Shown here: positions 1 to 8,563 of the stretch, in pieces
Position numbering within the stretch: the first letter of the stretch is position 1
Layout of the letters: every line of letters begins with the position of its first letter
NCBI RefSeq assembly: GCF_900107745.1
Contig: NZ_FNRO01000004.1
Coordinates: 310,001-374,000, forward strand
Source: Variovorax sp. YR216
GTDB lineage: Bacteria; Pseudomonadota; Gammaproteobacteria; Burkholderiales; Burkholderiaceae_C
Direction: 5' to 3'
DNA length: 64,000 nucleotides
The notes under the pieces: generated by a model
Databases searched by the model: none
Seen by the model: only the letters and a program-made list of their open reading frames with translations
Told to the model about the DNA's origin: nothing
Translations under genes and position numbers: made by a program

Positions 1-488
1 GGCTCGACGATCTCAAGCGAATCAAGGGCCTCGGCGGCACGGCCAAGCGCGCGGAGCTCGCCGCCGTTCTCGAACTGGCTCGACGCGCCATGGCCGAGGG
101 CCTGAAGGAGAGCCCGGTGTTCGATACCCCGGAAGCCGTGAAGCAATACCTGCAGCTTCATCTCTCGGCCAAGCCGCACGAGGTCTTGGCGGCGCTCTTC
201 CTGGACGCGCGGCATCGCCTGATTGCGATGGAGGAGCTTTTCCGCGGCACGCTGACGCAGACCAGCGTCTACCCGCGCGAGGTGGTGGTCCGATCGCTGC
301 ACCATGGCGCCGCCGCGGTGGTGCTGGCCCACAACCACCCGAGCGGTTGCACCGAACCCTCGCGCGCCGACGAGTTGTTGACCCAGACGCTCAGGAGCGC
401 CCTCGCGATCGTCGACGTGCGGGTGCTCGACCACATGGTCGTCGGCCGCGGCCACACGCTCTCGATGGCCGAGCGCGGGCTGATCTGA
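1..488 (+). CDS. radC: RadC family JAB-domain protein, 5' end outside window
   Basis: Partial gene: the frame is already open at nucleotide 3 and reads a helix-hairpin-helix segment ([15 protein letters not shown]) before the first internal ATG at 90. The JAB/MPN domain follows, with the metal-binding HNHPSG motif in '[10 protein letters not shown]' and a downstream Ser/Asp segment, as in the RadC family. RadC was named for DNA repair, but that role is disputed and its biochemical activity is not established. The stop is at 486-488. The ATG at 90 is internal to the protein and should not be taken as the start. Confidence 0.93.
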   Translation, partial: LDDLKRIKGLGGTAKRAELAAVLELARRAMAEGLKESPVFDTPEAVKQYLQLHLSAKPHEVLAALFLDARHRLIAMEELFRGTLTQTSVYPREVVVRSLHHGAAAVVLAHNHPSGCTEPSRADELLTQTLRSALAIVDVRVLDHMVVGRGHTLSMAERGLI

Positions 489-716
489 CCAGCCGTCGAT
501 CGAGAACTTCTTCGCGAAGCTCACAGGATTCCGGGATGGCAACTCGCAGAAATCTGCAAAAGTTCGCCCGACCTGATCCCGAGCCTGCCGCTCTGCATTG
601 CTCGGCGTCGGGGCGTCGAAGTCGAGCAGGGCACGGCCTGCTCGAAGTAGGCGGTGAACACGGTCCGCGCGGTTGCGACAGAATGCCTGATTCACCATGA
701 CAAGCCGGGACTGATT

Positions 717-1388
717 GTGGAAGACATCCTGATCGTCGACGACGACCACGCCGTCCGCGAGCGCCTGGAGCGCGTGGCCGCCGCGGCCGCGCCCCGCGCG
801 CGTTGCGCGATGGCCGGGTCGCTCGCCGAAGCGCGCGAGCGGCTCGCCAGCACGAAGTACGACCTCGCCCTCCTCGACGTCGGCCTGCCCGACGGCAGCG
901 GGCTCGACCTGCTGCCGTGGATGCAGGCCCACACCCCCGAGGTCGATGCGGTGGTGGTCTCCAGCCTGGGCGACGACGCCACCGTGCTGCAGGCGATCCG
1001 CGGCGGCGCGGTGGGCTACCTGCTGAAGAACGGCAGCGACACCGAGCTCGAACTCTCCCTCGGCAGCATGCAGCGCGGCGGTGCACCGATCGATCCGGTG
1101 ATCGCCCGCCGCATCCTCAAGCTCATGGCCGCGCCGAAGCCGACATCAACGGCACTTGCTACCATCGCCCACGCGCCGGTTCCGGCGGCAACCGCTGAAC
1201 TGAGCGAGCGCGAGATGGATGTGCTGCGACTGGTCGCACAGGGCCACAGCAATCGCGAGATCGCCCAAAGCCTGACTCTGTCGATCAACACCGTCGAATG
1301 CCACGCCAAGAACATCTACCGCAAGCTCGCCGTGCGGTCCCGTTCCGGCGCGGTGTACAGCGCACGGGCGCAAGGCCTGCTGCCCTGA
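717..1388 (+). CDS. LuxR/NarL-type response regulator
   Basis: A 223-residue two-domain response regulator. The receiver has the acidic pocket (ILIVDDD, residues 4-10), the phospho-acceptor Asp54 in 'LALLDVGLPDG' and a conserved Lys in 'GYLLKNG'. A LuxR-type helix-turn-helix forms the C-terminus (LSEREMDVLRLVAQG ... NTVECHAKNIYRKL). GTG at 717 puts the start just before the first receiver strand; an in-frame GTG at 654 would add 21 residues with no domain content. The gene overlaps the start of the downstream histidine kinase, its likely partner. Nucleotides 489-716 hold no recognisable gene and presumably the promoter. Confidence 0.9.
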   Translation: MEDILIVDDDHAVRERLERVAAAAAPRARCAMAGSLAEARERLASTKYDLALLDVGLPDGSGLDLLPWMQAHTPEVDAVVVSSLGDDATVLQAIRGGAVGYLLKNGSDTELELSLGSMQRGGAPIDPVIARRILKLMAAPKPTSTALATIAHAPVPAATAELSEREMDVLRLVAQGHSNREIAQSLTLSINTVECHAKNIYRKLAVRSRSGAVYSARAQGLLP

Positions 1389-3244
1389 TCTTCCGGGCGG
1401 GCGCGCTCTTCGCGTGGCTCGCGCTCCTGACTTTCTTCCTCCTGCCCTCGCCTGCCGCCGCGCAGGCGCCACGGCTGCAGGTCGAGGCCGCGCGCTCCGC
1501 ATGGGACGCCGGATCGCCGCCCGCCGAAGGTTGGACGCCGGTCACGCTGCCCGACAGCTGGACCACCCGCTGGCCCGGCTTCGACGGCGTCGTCTGGTAT
1601 CGCCTGCGATGGAACGAATCCGCGATCGGGGTTCCGCCGAACCCGGTCGGCCTGATGATCGAATACATCAACATGGCCGGCGCGGTGTACCTCAACGGCA
1701 GCCTCATCGGAAGCGACAGCAGCCTCGTCGAACCGCTCTCGCGCTCGTGGAACCTGCCGCGCTACTGGACGCTTGACGCCCCGCTGCTGCGCCCCGGCGC
1801 CAACGAACTGCTGGTGCGCGTCTCGGGCCTCGCGCCCTACCAGCCGTCGCTCGGCGCCGTGACGATCGGCGAGCCGCATGCGGTGCGCGCGCTGTACCGC
1901 GAGGCCAACTTCACGCGCCGCACGATGCAGATGCTCGGCATCGGCCTCACGCTCGGCATGGGCGTGCTCTACGGCATGTTCTGGCTCTTCCGGCGCAAGG
2001 AAGTGCCCTATGGCTGGTTCAGCCTGTTCTCGCTGCTGTGGGTGCTCTATTCGTACAACAACGTCGCGCTCGGCCCGTGGCCGTTCGACAGCACCGAAGC
2101 CTTCCAGCGGCTCAATCATCTGGCGATGTTCGCGAGCGCGGGATGCTTCCTCATGTTCGCGCTGACCTACAGCGAGATCGCGAACAGGAAGGCGCATCGC
2201 GCGGTGTTCGTCTTCATGACCGCCGGGCTTGCGACGCTCGTGCTTTCGCCGTCGTCGGTGCAGGAACCGCTGCGCGATGCCACGGTGCTGGTGACGCTGG
2301 CCACCTACTTCGTCGGCATCGCACTGATCATGCGCAACGCCATCGAGTCGCGGCGCATGGAGGCGGCGGTCCTCTCGCTGTGCCTGCTGGTCCCGGTGGC
2401 CGCCGGCGTGCACGACACACTGGTGTTCTTCGAATGGCTGCCCACCGGCATCTACTACGCCCCGATGTCGGCGAGCGCAACGATGCTGGGCATCGCCTTC
2501 ACGCTGACATGGCGCATGGTCAAGGGCATGCGGCTGGTCGAGCACTTCAACGTCGAACTCCAGCAGCGCGTCGCGCAGGCCAAGCACGAGCTCGGCGACG
2601 TCATGCGTCGGCAGCACGAGACGGAGCTGGAGCAGACACGCCTCGCCGAGCGCCTGAGCCTGGTGCGCGATCTGCACGACGGCCTGGGCATGACCCTGAG
2701 CAGCCACATCAATACGCTCGGCAATCGAGGAGATGCGCGGGACGGCATCGCGCTCTGGGCGCTGCGCGAGGTCAACGACGACCTGCGCCTGATCATCGAA
2801 AGCTCCACCTTCGACGACACCGACGACCTCGCGGAGCGCCTGGCGCCGCTGCGCCACCGCTGCACACGACTGCTGGAAGCGGCGGACATCGAATGCCGCT
2901 GGATCCTCGAAGGACTGCAGGGCTGCAGGCTGGGCGGCAAGCGCGGGCTCGACTTCCTGCGCGTGGTGCAGGAGGGGCTCGCGAACGTCATCAAGCACAG
3001 CAACGCGACGCAGGTCAGCGTGCACATCGAAGCCCGTCAGGGGGAACTGGTTTTGTCGATCCGCGACAATGGCCGAGGCTTTGTGTACGAATCGGCTGCG
3101 CCCGCCGGCACCCTCGCCGGCATGGGCCTCGGCAACATGCAGGCGCGTGCGTCGCGGCTCGGCGGCACGCTGGAGATCCATTCCGGCACCACGGGCACCG
3201 CGGTGACGCTGCGCTGCCCGATCGATGTCAGCATGGCCGTCTGA
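1298..3244 (+). CDS. Sensor histidine kinase, 7TMR-DISM type with HisKA_3
   Basis: Membrane sensor kinase, up to 648 residues. A signal-peptide-like stretch (FRAGALFAWLALLTFF, ending in a PAAAQA site) is followed by an exported jelly-roll-like domain (about residues 55-180), then seven hydrophobic helices resembling the 7TMR-DISM module. After a coiled linker come a HisKA_3 dimerisation domain with the phospho-His in 'VRDLHDGLG' and an HATPase domain (N-box 'EGLANVIKHS', G-boxes 'DNGRGF' and 'GMGLGNM'). It should phosphorylate the regulator encoded just upstream. ATG 1298 lies 91 nt inside that gene and gives a 29-residue leader with no domain character. A CTG at 1385 overlaps the regulator stop as CTGA and would place the signal peptide at the N-terminus. 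Ligand unknown. Confidence 0.87.
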   Translation: MPRQEHLPQARRAVPFRRGVQRTGARPAALIFRAGALFAWLALLTFFLLPSPAAAQAPRLQVEAARSAWDAGSPPAEGWTPVTLPDSWTTRWPGFDGVVWYRLRWNESAIGVPPNPVGLMIEYINMAGAVYLNGSLIGSDSSLVEPLSRSWNLPRYWTLDAPLLRPGANELLVRVSGLAPYQPSLGAVTIGEPHAVRALYREANFTRRTMQMLGIGLTLGMGVLYGMFWLFRRKEVPYGWFSLFSLLWVLYSYNNVALGPWPFDSTEAFQRLNHLAMFASAGCFLMFALTYSEIANRKAHRAVFVFMTAGLATLVLSPSSVQEPLRDATVLVTLATYFVGIALIMRNAIESRRMEAAVLSLCLLVPVAAGVHDTLVFFEWLPTGIYYAPMSASATMLGIAFTLTWRMVKGMRLVEHFNVELQQRVAQAKHELGDVMRRQHETELEQTRLAERLSLVRDLHDGLGMTLSSHINTLGNRGDARDGIALWALREVNDDLRLIIESSTFDDTDDLAERLAPLRHRCTRLLEAADIECRWILEGLQGCRLGGKRGLDFLRVVQEGLANVIKHSNATQVSVHIEARQGELVLSIRDNGRGFVYESAAPAGTLAGMGLGNMQARASRLGGTLEIHSGTTGTAVTLRCPIDVSMAV

Positions 3245-3267
3245 GTGATTTCTCCCGCCCCGCACGC

Positions 3268-3930
3268 ATGCCCGCCAAACCCAGGAACCTGAAGAGCCTC
3301 GCCGACCTCAAGGACGTGCAGCGCTCGCTTGCCCAGCAGCGCGAACGCGAAGCCGCCGAGGCGATCGCCCGCGCCGCAGCCGAGAAGAAGCGCGCCGCCG
3401 AGCAGGACCTCTTCGCACGCGCCGTCGGCGCCACCCAGCCTTTGCGGCGCAAGGCCGCGGTGCACCTCGCGCCCGAACCACCCGCGCCGATCCCGGTGCA
3501 GCAGCAACTCGACGAACAGCGCGTGCTGCGCGAATCGCTTTCCGACGAGTTCGATGTCACCACGCTGCTCGACGCCGACGACGCGATGAGCTTCCGCCGC
3601 CCCGGCATCAACACCGACGTGACGCGCAAGCTGCGCGCGGGCGAGTGGACCATCCAGCGCCAGATCGACCTGCACGGCATGCGCAGCGACGAGGCGCGCG
3701 AGGCGCTCGGCGCCTTCATCCGCGATGCCTACAAGCAGGGTCTGCGCTGCGTGCGCGTGGTGCACGGCAAGGGCCTGGGCTCCCCGGGCCGCCAGCCGGT
3801 GCTCAAGGCCAAGGTGCAGCGCTGGCTGATCCAGAAGAACGAGACGCTGGCCTTCGTGCAGGCCAAGCCGGCCGAAGGCGGCGCGGGCGCGCTGGTGGTG
3901 CTGCTGGCGCCGTCGCGGCGGAATACCTAG
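3268..3930 (+). CDS. Smr domain protein
   Basis: A 220-residue protein. The first half is charged and Ala/Arg/Glu-rich with coiled-coil character (about residues 15-55). The C-terminal half is an Smr (MutS2-type) domain with the signatures 'IDLHGMRSDEARE' and 'VRVVHGKGLGSPG'. Stand-alone Smr proteins are nucleases or nucleic-acid binders; in other bacteria SmrB cleaves mRNA at collided ribosomes. The start at 3268 is the first Met of the family-like N-terminus, 23 nt after the kinase stop, so co-transcription is plausible. Confidence 0.9.
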   Translation: MPAKPRNLKSLADLKDVQRSLAQQREREAAEAIARAAAEKKRAAEQDLFARAVGATQPLRRKAAVHLAPEPPAPIPVQQQLDEQRVLRESLSDEFDVTTLLDADDAMSFRRPGINTDVTRKLRAGEWTIQRQIDLHGMRSDEAREALGAFIRDAYKQGLRCVRVVHGKGLGSPGRQPVLKAKVQRWLIQKNETLAFVQAKPAEGGAGALVVLLAPSRRNT

Positions 3931-3941
3931 CGCCGTAGCCC

Positions 3942-4361
3942 TTATCCGTTGCGGTTGCGCATCCAGTCCGCGGTCTGGAAGAACGACCCGCGCAGGCGCT
4001 CGCGCAAAGCCTCCGGCACACCGGTCTCGCCCATCGCCTGGTCCATGCAGGCGAGCCACTCGTCGCGCTCCTTGATGCCGATGGTGTGGCCGCCGATGCT
4101 CTGTGGCAGATGCCGCGCCCGGAGCATCGGGTGGCCGAAGCGATCGGTGTAGTGCTGCGGGCCGCCGAGCCATCCGCAAAGGAACCAGAAGAGCCGCTGG
4201 CGCGCGTTGTCCAGCGAGGTGCCGTGCACCGCGCGCAGGCGGGCGTAGGCAGGCTCCAGGTCCATCAGATCGTAGAAGCGCTCCACCAGCGCGTGGACTT
4301 TTTCCTCGCCGCCGATCCATTCGAAGGGCGTGTCGAAGGGCGGTTTTTCCTGAATTTGCAT
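3942..4361 (-). CDS. Group 2 truncated hemoglobin
   Basis: A 139-residue 2/2 globin. The proximal heme-ligand His is at position 84 in '[11 protein letters not shown]'. A Trp at about 102 in '[12 protein letters not shown]' is the G8 Trp typical of group II, and '[14 protein letters not shown]' matches the E-helix to F-helix region. Such globins bind O2 or NO and are linked to NO or oxidative stress. ATG 4361 gives the usual length; an in-frame ATG at 4370 would add three residues. It is divergent from the 2-oxoglutarate oxygenase, with only 39 nt between the starts, so the two promoters must overlap. Confidence 0.92.
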   Translation of the reverse strand: MQIQEKPPFDTPFEWIGGEEKVHALVERFYDLMDLEPAYARLRAVHGTSLDNARQRLFWFLCGWLGGPQHYTDRFGHPMLRARHLPQSIGGHTIGIKERDEWLACMDQAMGETGVPEALRERLRGSFFQTADWMRNRNG

Positions 4362-4400
4362 GGGCGACATTGTCCCAAGGACTTGCGGCACCATCGCGGG

Positions 4401-5429
4401 ATGCGTGATTTGACCCTTTCCCCTGGCGGCAGCCCCCTGCCGGTCATCGACGTGTCCGGGCTCGCCACCGGTGGCGCGGCCCGCGACGACGTGGCGGCAC
4501 GGATCGGCGCCGCGTGCCGCGCCCATGGCTTCTTCTACGTCGTCGGCCATGGCGTGGACGCAGCGCTGGTGAGGCGCCTCGAAGACCTGAGCCGCCGCTT
4601 CTTCGCCGAGGACGAAGCGACCAAGATGCGCTGGCGCATGGCGCTCGGCGGCCGGGCGTGGCGCGGCTACTTCCCCCTCGCGGGCGAACTGACCTCGGGC
4701 CGGCCGGACTGGAAGGAAGGGCTGTACCTCGGCACCGAACTGCCCGAGGACCACCCGCTGGTGCGCGCACGCACGCCGGTGCACGGGCCGAACCTGTTTC
4801 CCGAGATCGCGGGCATGCGCGAAACCATCCTCGCCTACATGGACGCGGTCACGCAACTCGGACACCGGCTCATGGAAGGCATCGCGCAGAGCCTGGGTTT
4901 GCCCACCGATTACTTCGCCCGGCGCTATACCGCGGACCCGCTGATCCTCTTCCGCATCTTCAACTACCCGACGCAGCCCGTGCCGGAGGGCATGGACGTG
5001 CACTGGGGCGTCGGCGAGCACACCGACTACGGCCTGCTCACGATCCTGCATCAGGACGACGTCGGCGGCCTGCAGGTGCGCACGCCCGAAGGCTGGATCG
5101 AGGCGCCGCCTGTCGCAAACTCTTTCGTCTGCAACATCGGCGACATGCTCGACCGCATGACCGGCGGGCTCTACAAGTCGACGCCGCACCGCGTGACGCG
5201 CAACACGTCGGGGCGCGATCGGCTTTCGTTCCCGCTGTTCTTCGACCCCAACTTCGAGGCCCGCGTGCAGCGCATCGAAGGCCTGGCCGGCGCGCAGGCG
5301 CTGGACGACAGCGCCCTGCGCTGGGACCGCGCGAACGTGCACGCCTTCAGCGGCAAGTACGGCGACTACCTGCTGGCAAAAGTCTCGAAAGTGTTTCCGC
5401 AGCTTCGGGACGAGGTGCTGTCGAACTGA
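4401..5429 (+). CDS. 2-oxoglutarate/Fe(II) oxygenase, isopenicillin N synthase-like
   Basis: A 342-residue non-heme iron oxygenase. The N-terminal DIOX_N segment begins '[10 protein letters not shown]' and includes '[11 protein letters not shown]'. The C-terminal jelly roll carries the Fe ligands His and Asp in '[12 protein letters not shown]' and the distal His in 'STPHRV', followed by an Arg-x-Ser pair 'DRLSFPLFF' that binds the 2-oxoglutarate carboxylate. This family includes bacterial enzymes of unknown substrate related to plant ACC oxidase and ethylene-forming enzymes. The substrate cannot be inferred here. The pairing with a divergent oxygen-binding globin is suggestive only. Confidence 0.9.
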   Translation: MRDLTLSPGGSPLPVIDVSGLATGGAARDDVAARIGAACRAHGFFYVVGHGVDAALVRRLEDLSRRFFAEDEATKMRWRMALGGRAWRGYFPLAGELTSGRPDWKEGLYLGTELPEDHPLVRARTPVHGPNLFPEIAGMRETILAYMDAVTQLGHRLMEGIAQSLGLPTDYFARRYTADPLILFRIFNYPTQPVPEGMDVHWGVGEHTDYGLLTILHQDDVGGLQVRTPEGWIEAPPVANSFVCNIGDMLDRMTGGLYKSTPHRVTRNTSGRDRLSFPLFFDPNFEARVQRIEGLAGAQALDDSALRWDRANVHAFSGKYGDYLLAKVSKVFPQLRDEVLSN

Positions 5430-5534
5430 ACTCCCGCTCCAATCTTCGATCCTTCATGCGCGATCGAAGTCGGCGTTCGCATTCGATCCGCGACAATCGC
5501 GTTCTGCCTCCTGCGTCCTGCCTCCTGAATTCCC

Positions 5535-6782
5535 ATGCAATCCAAGACTTTCTCCATCCTCCCCCTCGCCTTCGCCATCGCCGCCGGCGCCCTGGTTCCC
5601 AGTTCGGCATCCTTCGCGGCCCCCCCTCACACTGCCAAGCATGCAGCTCCCAAGAAGCCCGCGGCGGCCGAAGCGCCTGCCCCGGCGGCGGCCCCTGGGC
5701 AAACCGCCGTGGCAGGCGGTGCGCCGGCGCTCGCCGCCAAGGCATGGCTGCTGATGGACTTCGACTCCGGCGAAGTGCTCGCGTCATCCAACCCCGACGA
5801 ACCGCTGCCGCCGGCGTCGCTGACCAAGATGATGACCAGCTTCCTGGTCGAACAGGCACTTCGCTCGGGCAAGCTCAAGAAGGACGACCTGGTCACGGTC
5901 AGCCAGAACGCCTGGTGCCGCGGCTCGAGCACCGAGTCGTGCATGTACCTGCCGCTGAACAGCCAGGCCACGGTGATCGACATCCTGCGCGGCATCATCA
6001 TCCAGTCGGGCAACGACGCGTCCAAGGCGATCGCCGAGCACATGGCCGGCTCCGAAGAGGGCTTCGCCAAGCTCATGAATGCCGAAGCCAAGCGCCTCGG
6101 GATGACCAACACGAATTTCGTGAACGCGACGGGCCTGCCCGACCCGGCCCACAAGGCGTCTGCACGGGACCTCGCGATCCTGGCGCGCGCGATCATCCGC
6201 GACAGTTCCGACTACTACCCGATCTACGCAGAGCGCGAGTTCAAGTACAACAACATCAAGCAGGGCAATCGCAATGCGCTGCTCTACACCGATCCGACGG
6301 TCGACGGCCTGAAGACCGGCCACACACAGGACGCGGGCTACTGCCTCGTCACTTCTTCCAAGCGCAACGGCATGCGCCTGATCACGGTGATCCTCAACAC
6401 CAACAGCGCGCAGGCGCGTGCCGACCAGACGCGCCAGCTCCTCGGATGGGGCTACAGCAACTTCGAGAAGGCCACCCCCATCCAGCCGAACACGGTCGTC
6501 ACGACGGCCAAGGTGAGCTTCGGCAAGGCCGACACCGTCGCCGCGGGCCTGGGCTCGCCATGGACGTTGACCGTGCCGCGCGGCCAGCAAGTGCAGACCT
6601 CAGTGGAAGTCAAGCCCGACCTGCAGGCGCCGGTGGCCAAGGGTGCGGTGATCGGCAAGGTGATCGCGACCTCGAACGGCAAGCCGGTCGGAGAAACGCC
6701 GCTGATCGCGCAGGCCGATGTGGAACGCTCGGGCCTGATGCTGCGCACGTGGCAGCACGTGGCCAAGTTGTTCGGCAAGTGA
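5535..6782 (+). CDS. dacC: D-alanyl-D-alanine carboxypeptidase (PBP5/6 type)
   Basis: A 415-residue serine peptidase of family S11 that trims the terminal D-Ala from peptidoglycan pentapeptides at the periplasmic face of the inner membrane. An N-terminal signal peptide (residues 1-28) is followed by an Ala/Pro-rich linker. All three penicillin-binding motifs are present: SxxK as 'SLTKMM', SxN as 'SGN' in 'IQSGNDASKAI', and KTG in 'DGLKTGHT'. The C-terminal PBP5_C beta domain ends in an amphipathic helix (LRTWQHVAKLFGK) of the type that anchors PBP5 to the membrane. The symbol follows common annotation; dacA is equally possible. Confidence 0.93.
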   Translation: MQSKTFSILPLAFAIAAGALVPSSASFAAPPHTAKHAAPKKPAAAEAPAPAAAPGQTAVAGGAPALAAKAWLLMDFDSGEVLASSNPDEPLPPASLTKMMTSFLVEQALRSGKLKKDDLVTVSQNAWCRGSSTESCMYLPLNSQATVIDILRGIIIQSGNDASKAIAEHMAGSEEGFAKLMNAEAKRLGMTNTNFVNATGLPDPAHKASARDLAILARAIIRDSSDYYPIYAEREFKYNNIKQGNRNALLYTDPTVDGLKTGHTQDAGYCLVTSSKRNGMRLITVILNTNSAQARADQTRQLLGWGYSNFEKATPIQPNTVVTTAKVSFGKADTVAAGLGSPWTLTVPRGQQVQTSVEVKPDLQAPVAKGAVIGKVIATSNGKPVGETPLIAQADVERSGLMLRTWQHVAKLFGK

Positions 6783-6787
6783 GCGAT

Positions 6788-6834
6788 GGCGGCGCGCGGC
6801 GCGCCGTGATTGCGCGTGCCGCCGCGAGCTTTTT
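6788..6834 (+). terminator. Putative Rho-independent terminator of the carboxypeptidase gene
   Basis: GC-rich arms of 11 bp (6788-6798 pairing with 6813-6823, one G-T pair) lie 5 nt after the stop codon. A run of five T follows at 6830-6834. The gap between stem and T-run is 6 nt, longer than ideal. Nucleotides 6835-6962 show no gene. Confidence 0.5.
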
Positions 6835-6962
6835 CGCTCAACCGAGACCCGACTGCGCTTTCGGCGGCGCCTTCTGTATGCAGGAATCGGCCGGCGCCGG
6901 CATTTCGAGCCGCTTCTCTCGCCACGAGCGGTCGGACACGCATCGCCCGTGGGCGGTACGCA

Positions 6963-7325
6963 CTAATTCACCTTGAAGGTTGCGCGCACCCCCGTGACCT
7001 GCGCGTGAAGTTCTGGCAGGTCGCGCTGAGTGGTCTTCCACACGATCTCCAGATCCACTTTGTCATAGCCGTGCGAGACCCGATTTCGCATGGTGTACAT
7101 GACCTGCCAAGGAACGTCGTGGTGCTGCGCGGCGAACGCCGGGGCCACTCGGAGAATGTTGTTCGATGCCTCGCCGATGATTTCGATGTTGCGGATCACG
7201 GCGTCCTGAACCAATTCGCTGTTCAGAAAGGCCGCCTCGTCCATGTTCGCCGTGTAGCGGTTAATGCGCTCGAGGGCCCTCAGGATGTGGTCAAGATAAT
7301 CCGGGACGCGCAAAGCCTTGGTCAT
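6963..7325 (-). CDS. hepT: HepT-like toxin (DUF86), RNase of a MntA/HepT pair
   Basis: A 120-residue all-helical HEPN protein. The catalytic R-x4-H-x-Y motif is intact (Arg80, His85, Tyr87 in 'RNRVSHGYDKV'). In studied MntA/HepT pairs, HepT is a ribonuclease toxin and the partner nucleotidyltransferase silences it by adding AMP units to this Tyr. The N-terminal 'DYLDHILRALERINRYT' and central 'IIGEASNNI' segments are typical of the family. Its start overlaps the mntA stop by 4 nt (ATGA), so the two are translationally coupled. The motif suggests an active pair. Confidence 0.93.
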   Translation of the reverse strand: MTKALRVPDYLDHILRALERINRYTANMDEAAFLNSELVQDAVIRNIEIIGEASNNILRVAPAFAAQHHDVPWQVMYTMRNRVSHGYDKVDLEIVWKTTQRDLPELHAQVTGVRATFKVN

Positions 7326-7612
7326 ACCCGCACCGCCTCAGAGAGAACTCGACTGCGAAAAGCGTCAGGCAATGCCTTGGGCGTTAGCACATCAACCGAC
7401 ACGCCGAGAAGGCGTTGAAGTTCCACCTGTATCGCGGCAACGTCCATCAGCGTCGTCTCCGGCGTCGGGTCGATAAGGATGTCGAGGTCGCTGCCCTCCA
7501 TATCCTCGCCGCGCAGCACAGAGCCAAACACCCGAGCGTTGCTGGCGCGGTGAGACTCGACCACGTGCCGAATTGCGGCCCGGTTCGAGGCCAATGCTTC
7601 AGAGGGCTTCAT
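7322..7612 (-). CDS. mntA: MntA-like minimal nucleotidyltransferase antitoxin
   Basis: A 96-residue minimal nucleotidyltransferase. It carries the GS-x10-D-x-D active-site motif (Gly30-Ser31, Asp42, Asp44 in 'FGSVLRGEDMEGSDLDILID'), which binds ATP and metal. In characterised pairs this enzyme AMPylates HepT on the Tyr of its R-x4-H-x-Y motif. ATG 7612 starts at the normal family N-terminus. The same frame is open for a further 49 codons upstream (to 7759), so a longer product cannot be excluded from sequence alone. Confidence 0.92.
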   Translation of the reverse strand: MKPSEALASNRAAIRHVVESHRASNARVFGSVLRGEDMEGSDLDILIDPTPETTLMDVAAIQVELQRLLGVSVDVLTPKALPDAFRSRVLSEAVRV

Positions 7613-7938
7613 GTCCGTTTTCTCACAACAAAGTCCGGATTCATCGTAACGCAACGTCGCCAACCGACACTCGCCGATCGAGCGATCGTGAAAAACGTAC
7701 ACCGTAGCGGTGTCTTGGTGGTCATCGCCAACGGGCTCAAACGTCCCTCCGATCCTCAACGCCTCGGGCGCTCCATTGCAGTCGTCGACGCGCTGAAACC
7801 CCGCTTGGCGAAGAACTCAGGGGCGCCTTCTCGTCCGGCCCGAAGCACCCATGTGATGTCCGGTTCAGACCCGATAAGACTCTCGCGAATCGCCAGCCGG
7901 AGTGCAGACTTTATGGACTCATCCCGAAAAGGGAACAA
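7613..7938 (-). pseudogene. Frame-broken open region upstream of mntA, function unknown
   Basis: Two minus-strand open segments abut. One runs from TTG 7938 to a stop at 7756-7758 (…DITWVLRAGREGAPEFFAKRGF…). The other is in the mntA frame upstream of its ATG (…RIGGTFEPVGDDHQDTATVYVF…). A single-base change near the G-run at about 7803 would fuse them into one reading of about 110 residues that then continues into MntA. The composition looks protein-like but I do not recognise a family. It could be a decayed gene, an N-terminal extension of MntA, or chance open frame. Confidence 0.3.
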
Positions 7939-7991
7939 CCAGACGAGTCCGCATTCGCAAGCGAAGCCATCCGGTGCCGGAGACGCCGCCC

Positions 7992-8549
7992 CTACGCCTC
8001 ATCAAGCCACGCCTCTCGCGTCAGCCGATAGAGCGTATGCAAGCGAAGCGGATGCCCCACAGCAATGCGCGGGTGTTCAAAGGTCCCGTCCGCAGCCATC
8101 CCGAGGCGCTTCATGACCGCCTCCGAGGGCAGGTTCCGCGCAGCCGTGAACGACACGATCTCCGGGAGAGCAAGACGCTCGAAGCCCACTCTCAAGGCCC
8201 CGCGCGCGGCCTCGGTCGCATAGCCGCGCCCCCAGAACGCGCGCGCCAGCCGCCATCCGACCTCGACGCACGGCGAGCACGGCAGGTCGGGCCTTGGAAC
8301 ACTCAGCCCGACGAAGCCGATGAAGGCGCCGCTCGCGCGCTCCTCCATCGCCCAGAGGTCCCATCCGCGTTCATCGAAGCCGGCCTCGATGCGATCGACC
8401 AAGGCATCGCTTTCGGCGCGCGAGAGCGGCGCCGGGAAGAACGCCATCACGCGCGGATCGGCGTTCAGCGCCGCGAAGGGCTCGCGGTCGCCGTCGCGCC
8501 ACCGCCGGGCGCGCAGGCGCTCGGTCTCGAATTCGATGCACGCGACCAT
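7992..8549 (-). CDS. GNAT N-acetyltransferase, RimJ/RimL type
   Basis: A 185-residue Acetyltransf_3 protein. The N-terminus 'FETERLRARRWRDGDREPFAALNADPRVM' is the RimJ/RimL opening. The acetyl-CoA loop reads 'RAFWGRGYATEAARGAL', followed by 'ARNLPSEAVMKRLGM', the standard last motif of this branch. Members acetylate N-terminal amines of ribosomal proteins or small molecules; the substrate is not predictable. ATG 8549 leaves 14 nt to the permease stop upstream, so it may be the last gene of that transcript. Confidence 0.9.
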   Translation of the reverse strand: MVACIEFETERLRARRWRDGDREPFAALNADPRVMAFFPAPLSRAESDALVDRIEAGFDERGWDLWAMEERASGAFIGFVGLSVPRPDLPCSPCVEVGWRLARAFWGRGYATEAARGALRVGFERLALPEIVSFTAARNLPSEAVMKRLGMAADGTFEHPRIAVGHPLRLHTLYRLTREAWLDEA

Positions 8550-8563
8550 CGAAGCCCGGCCCG

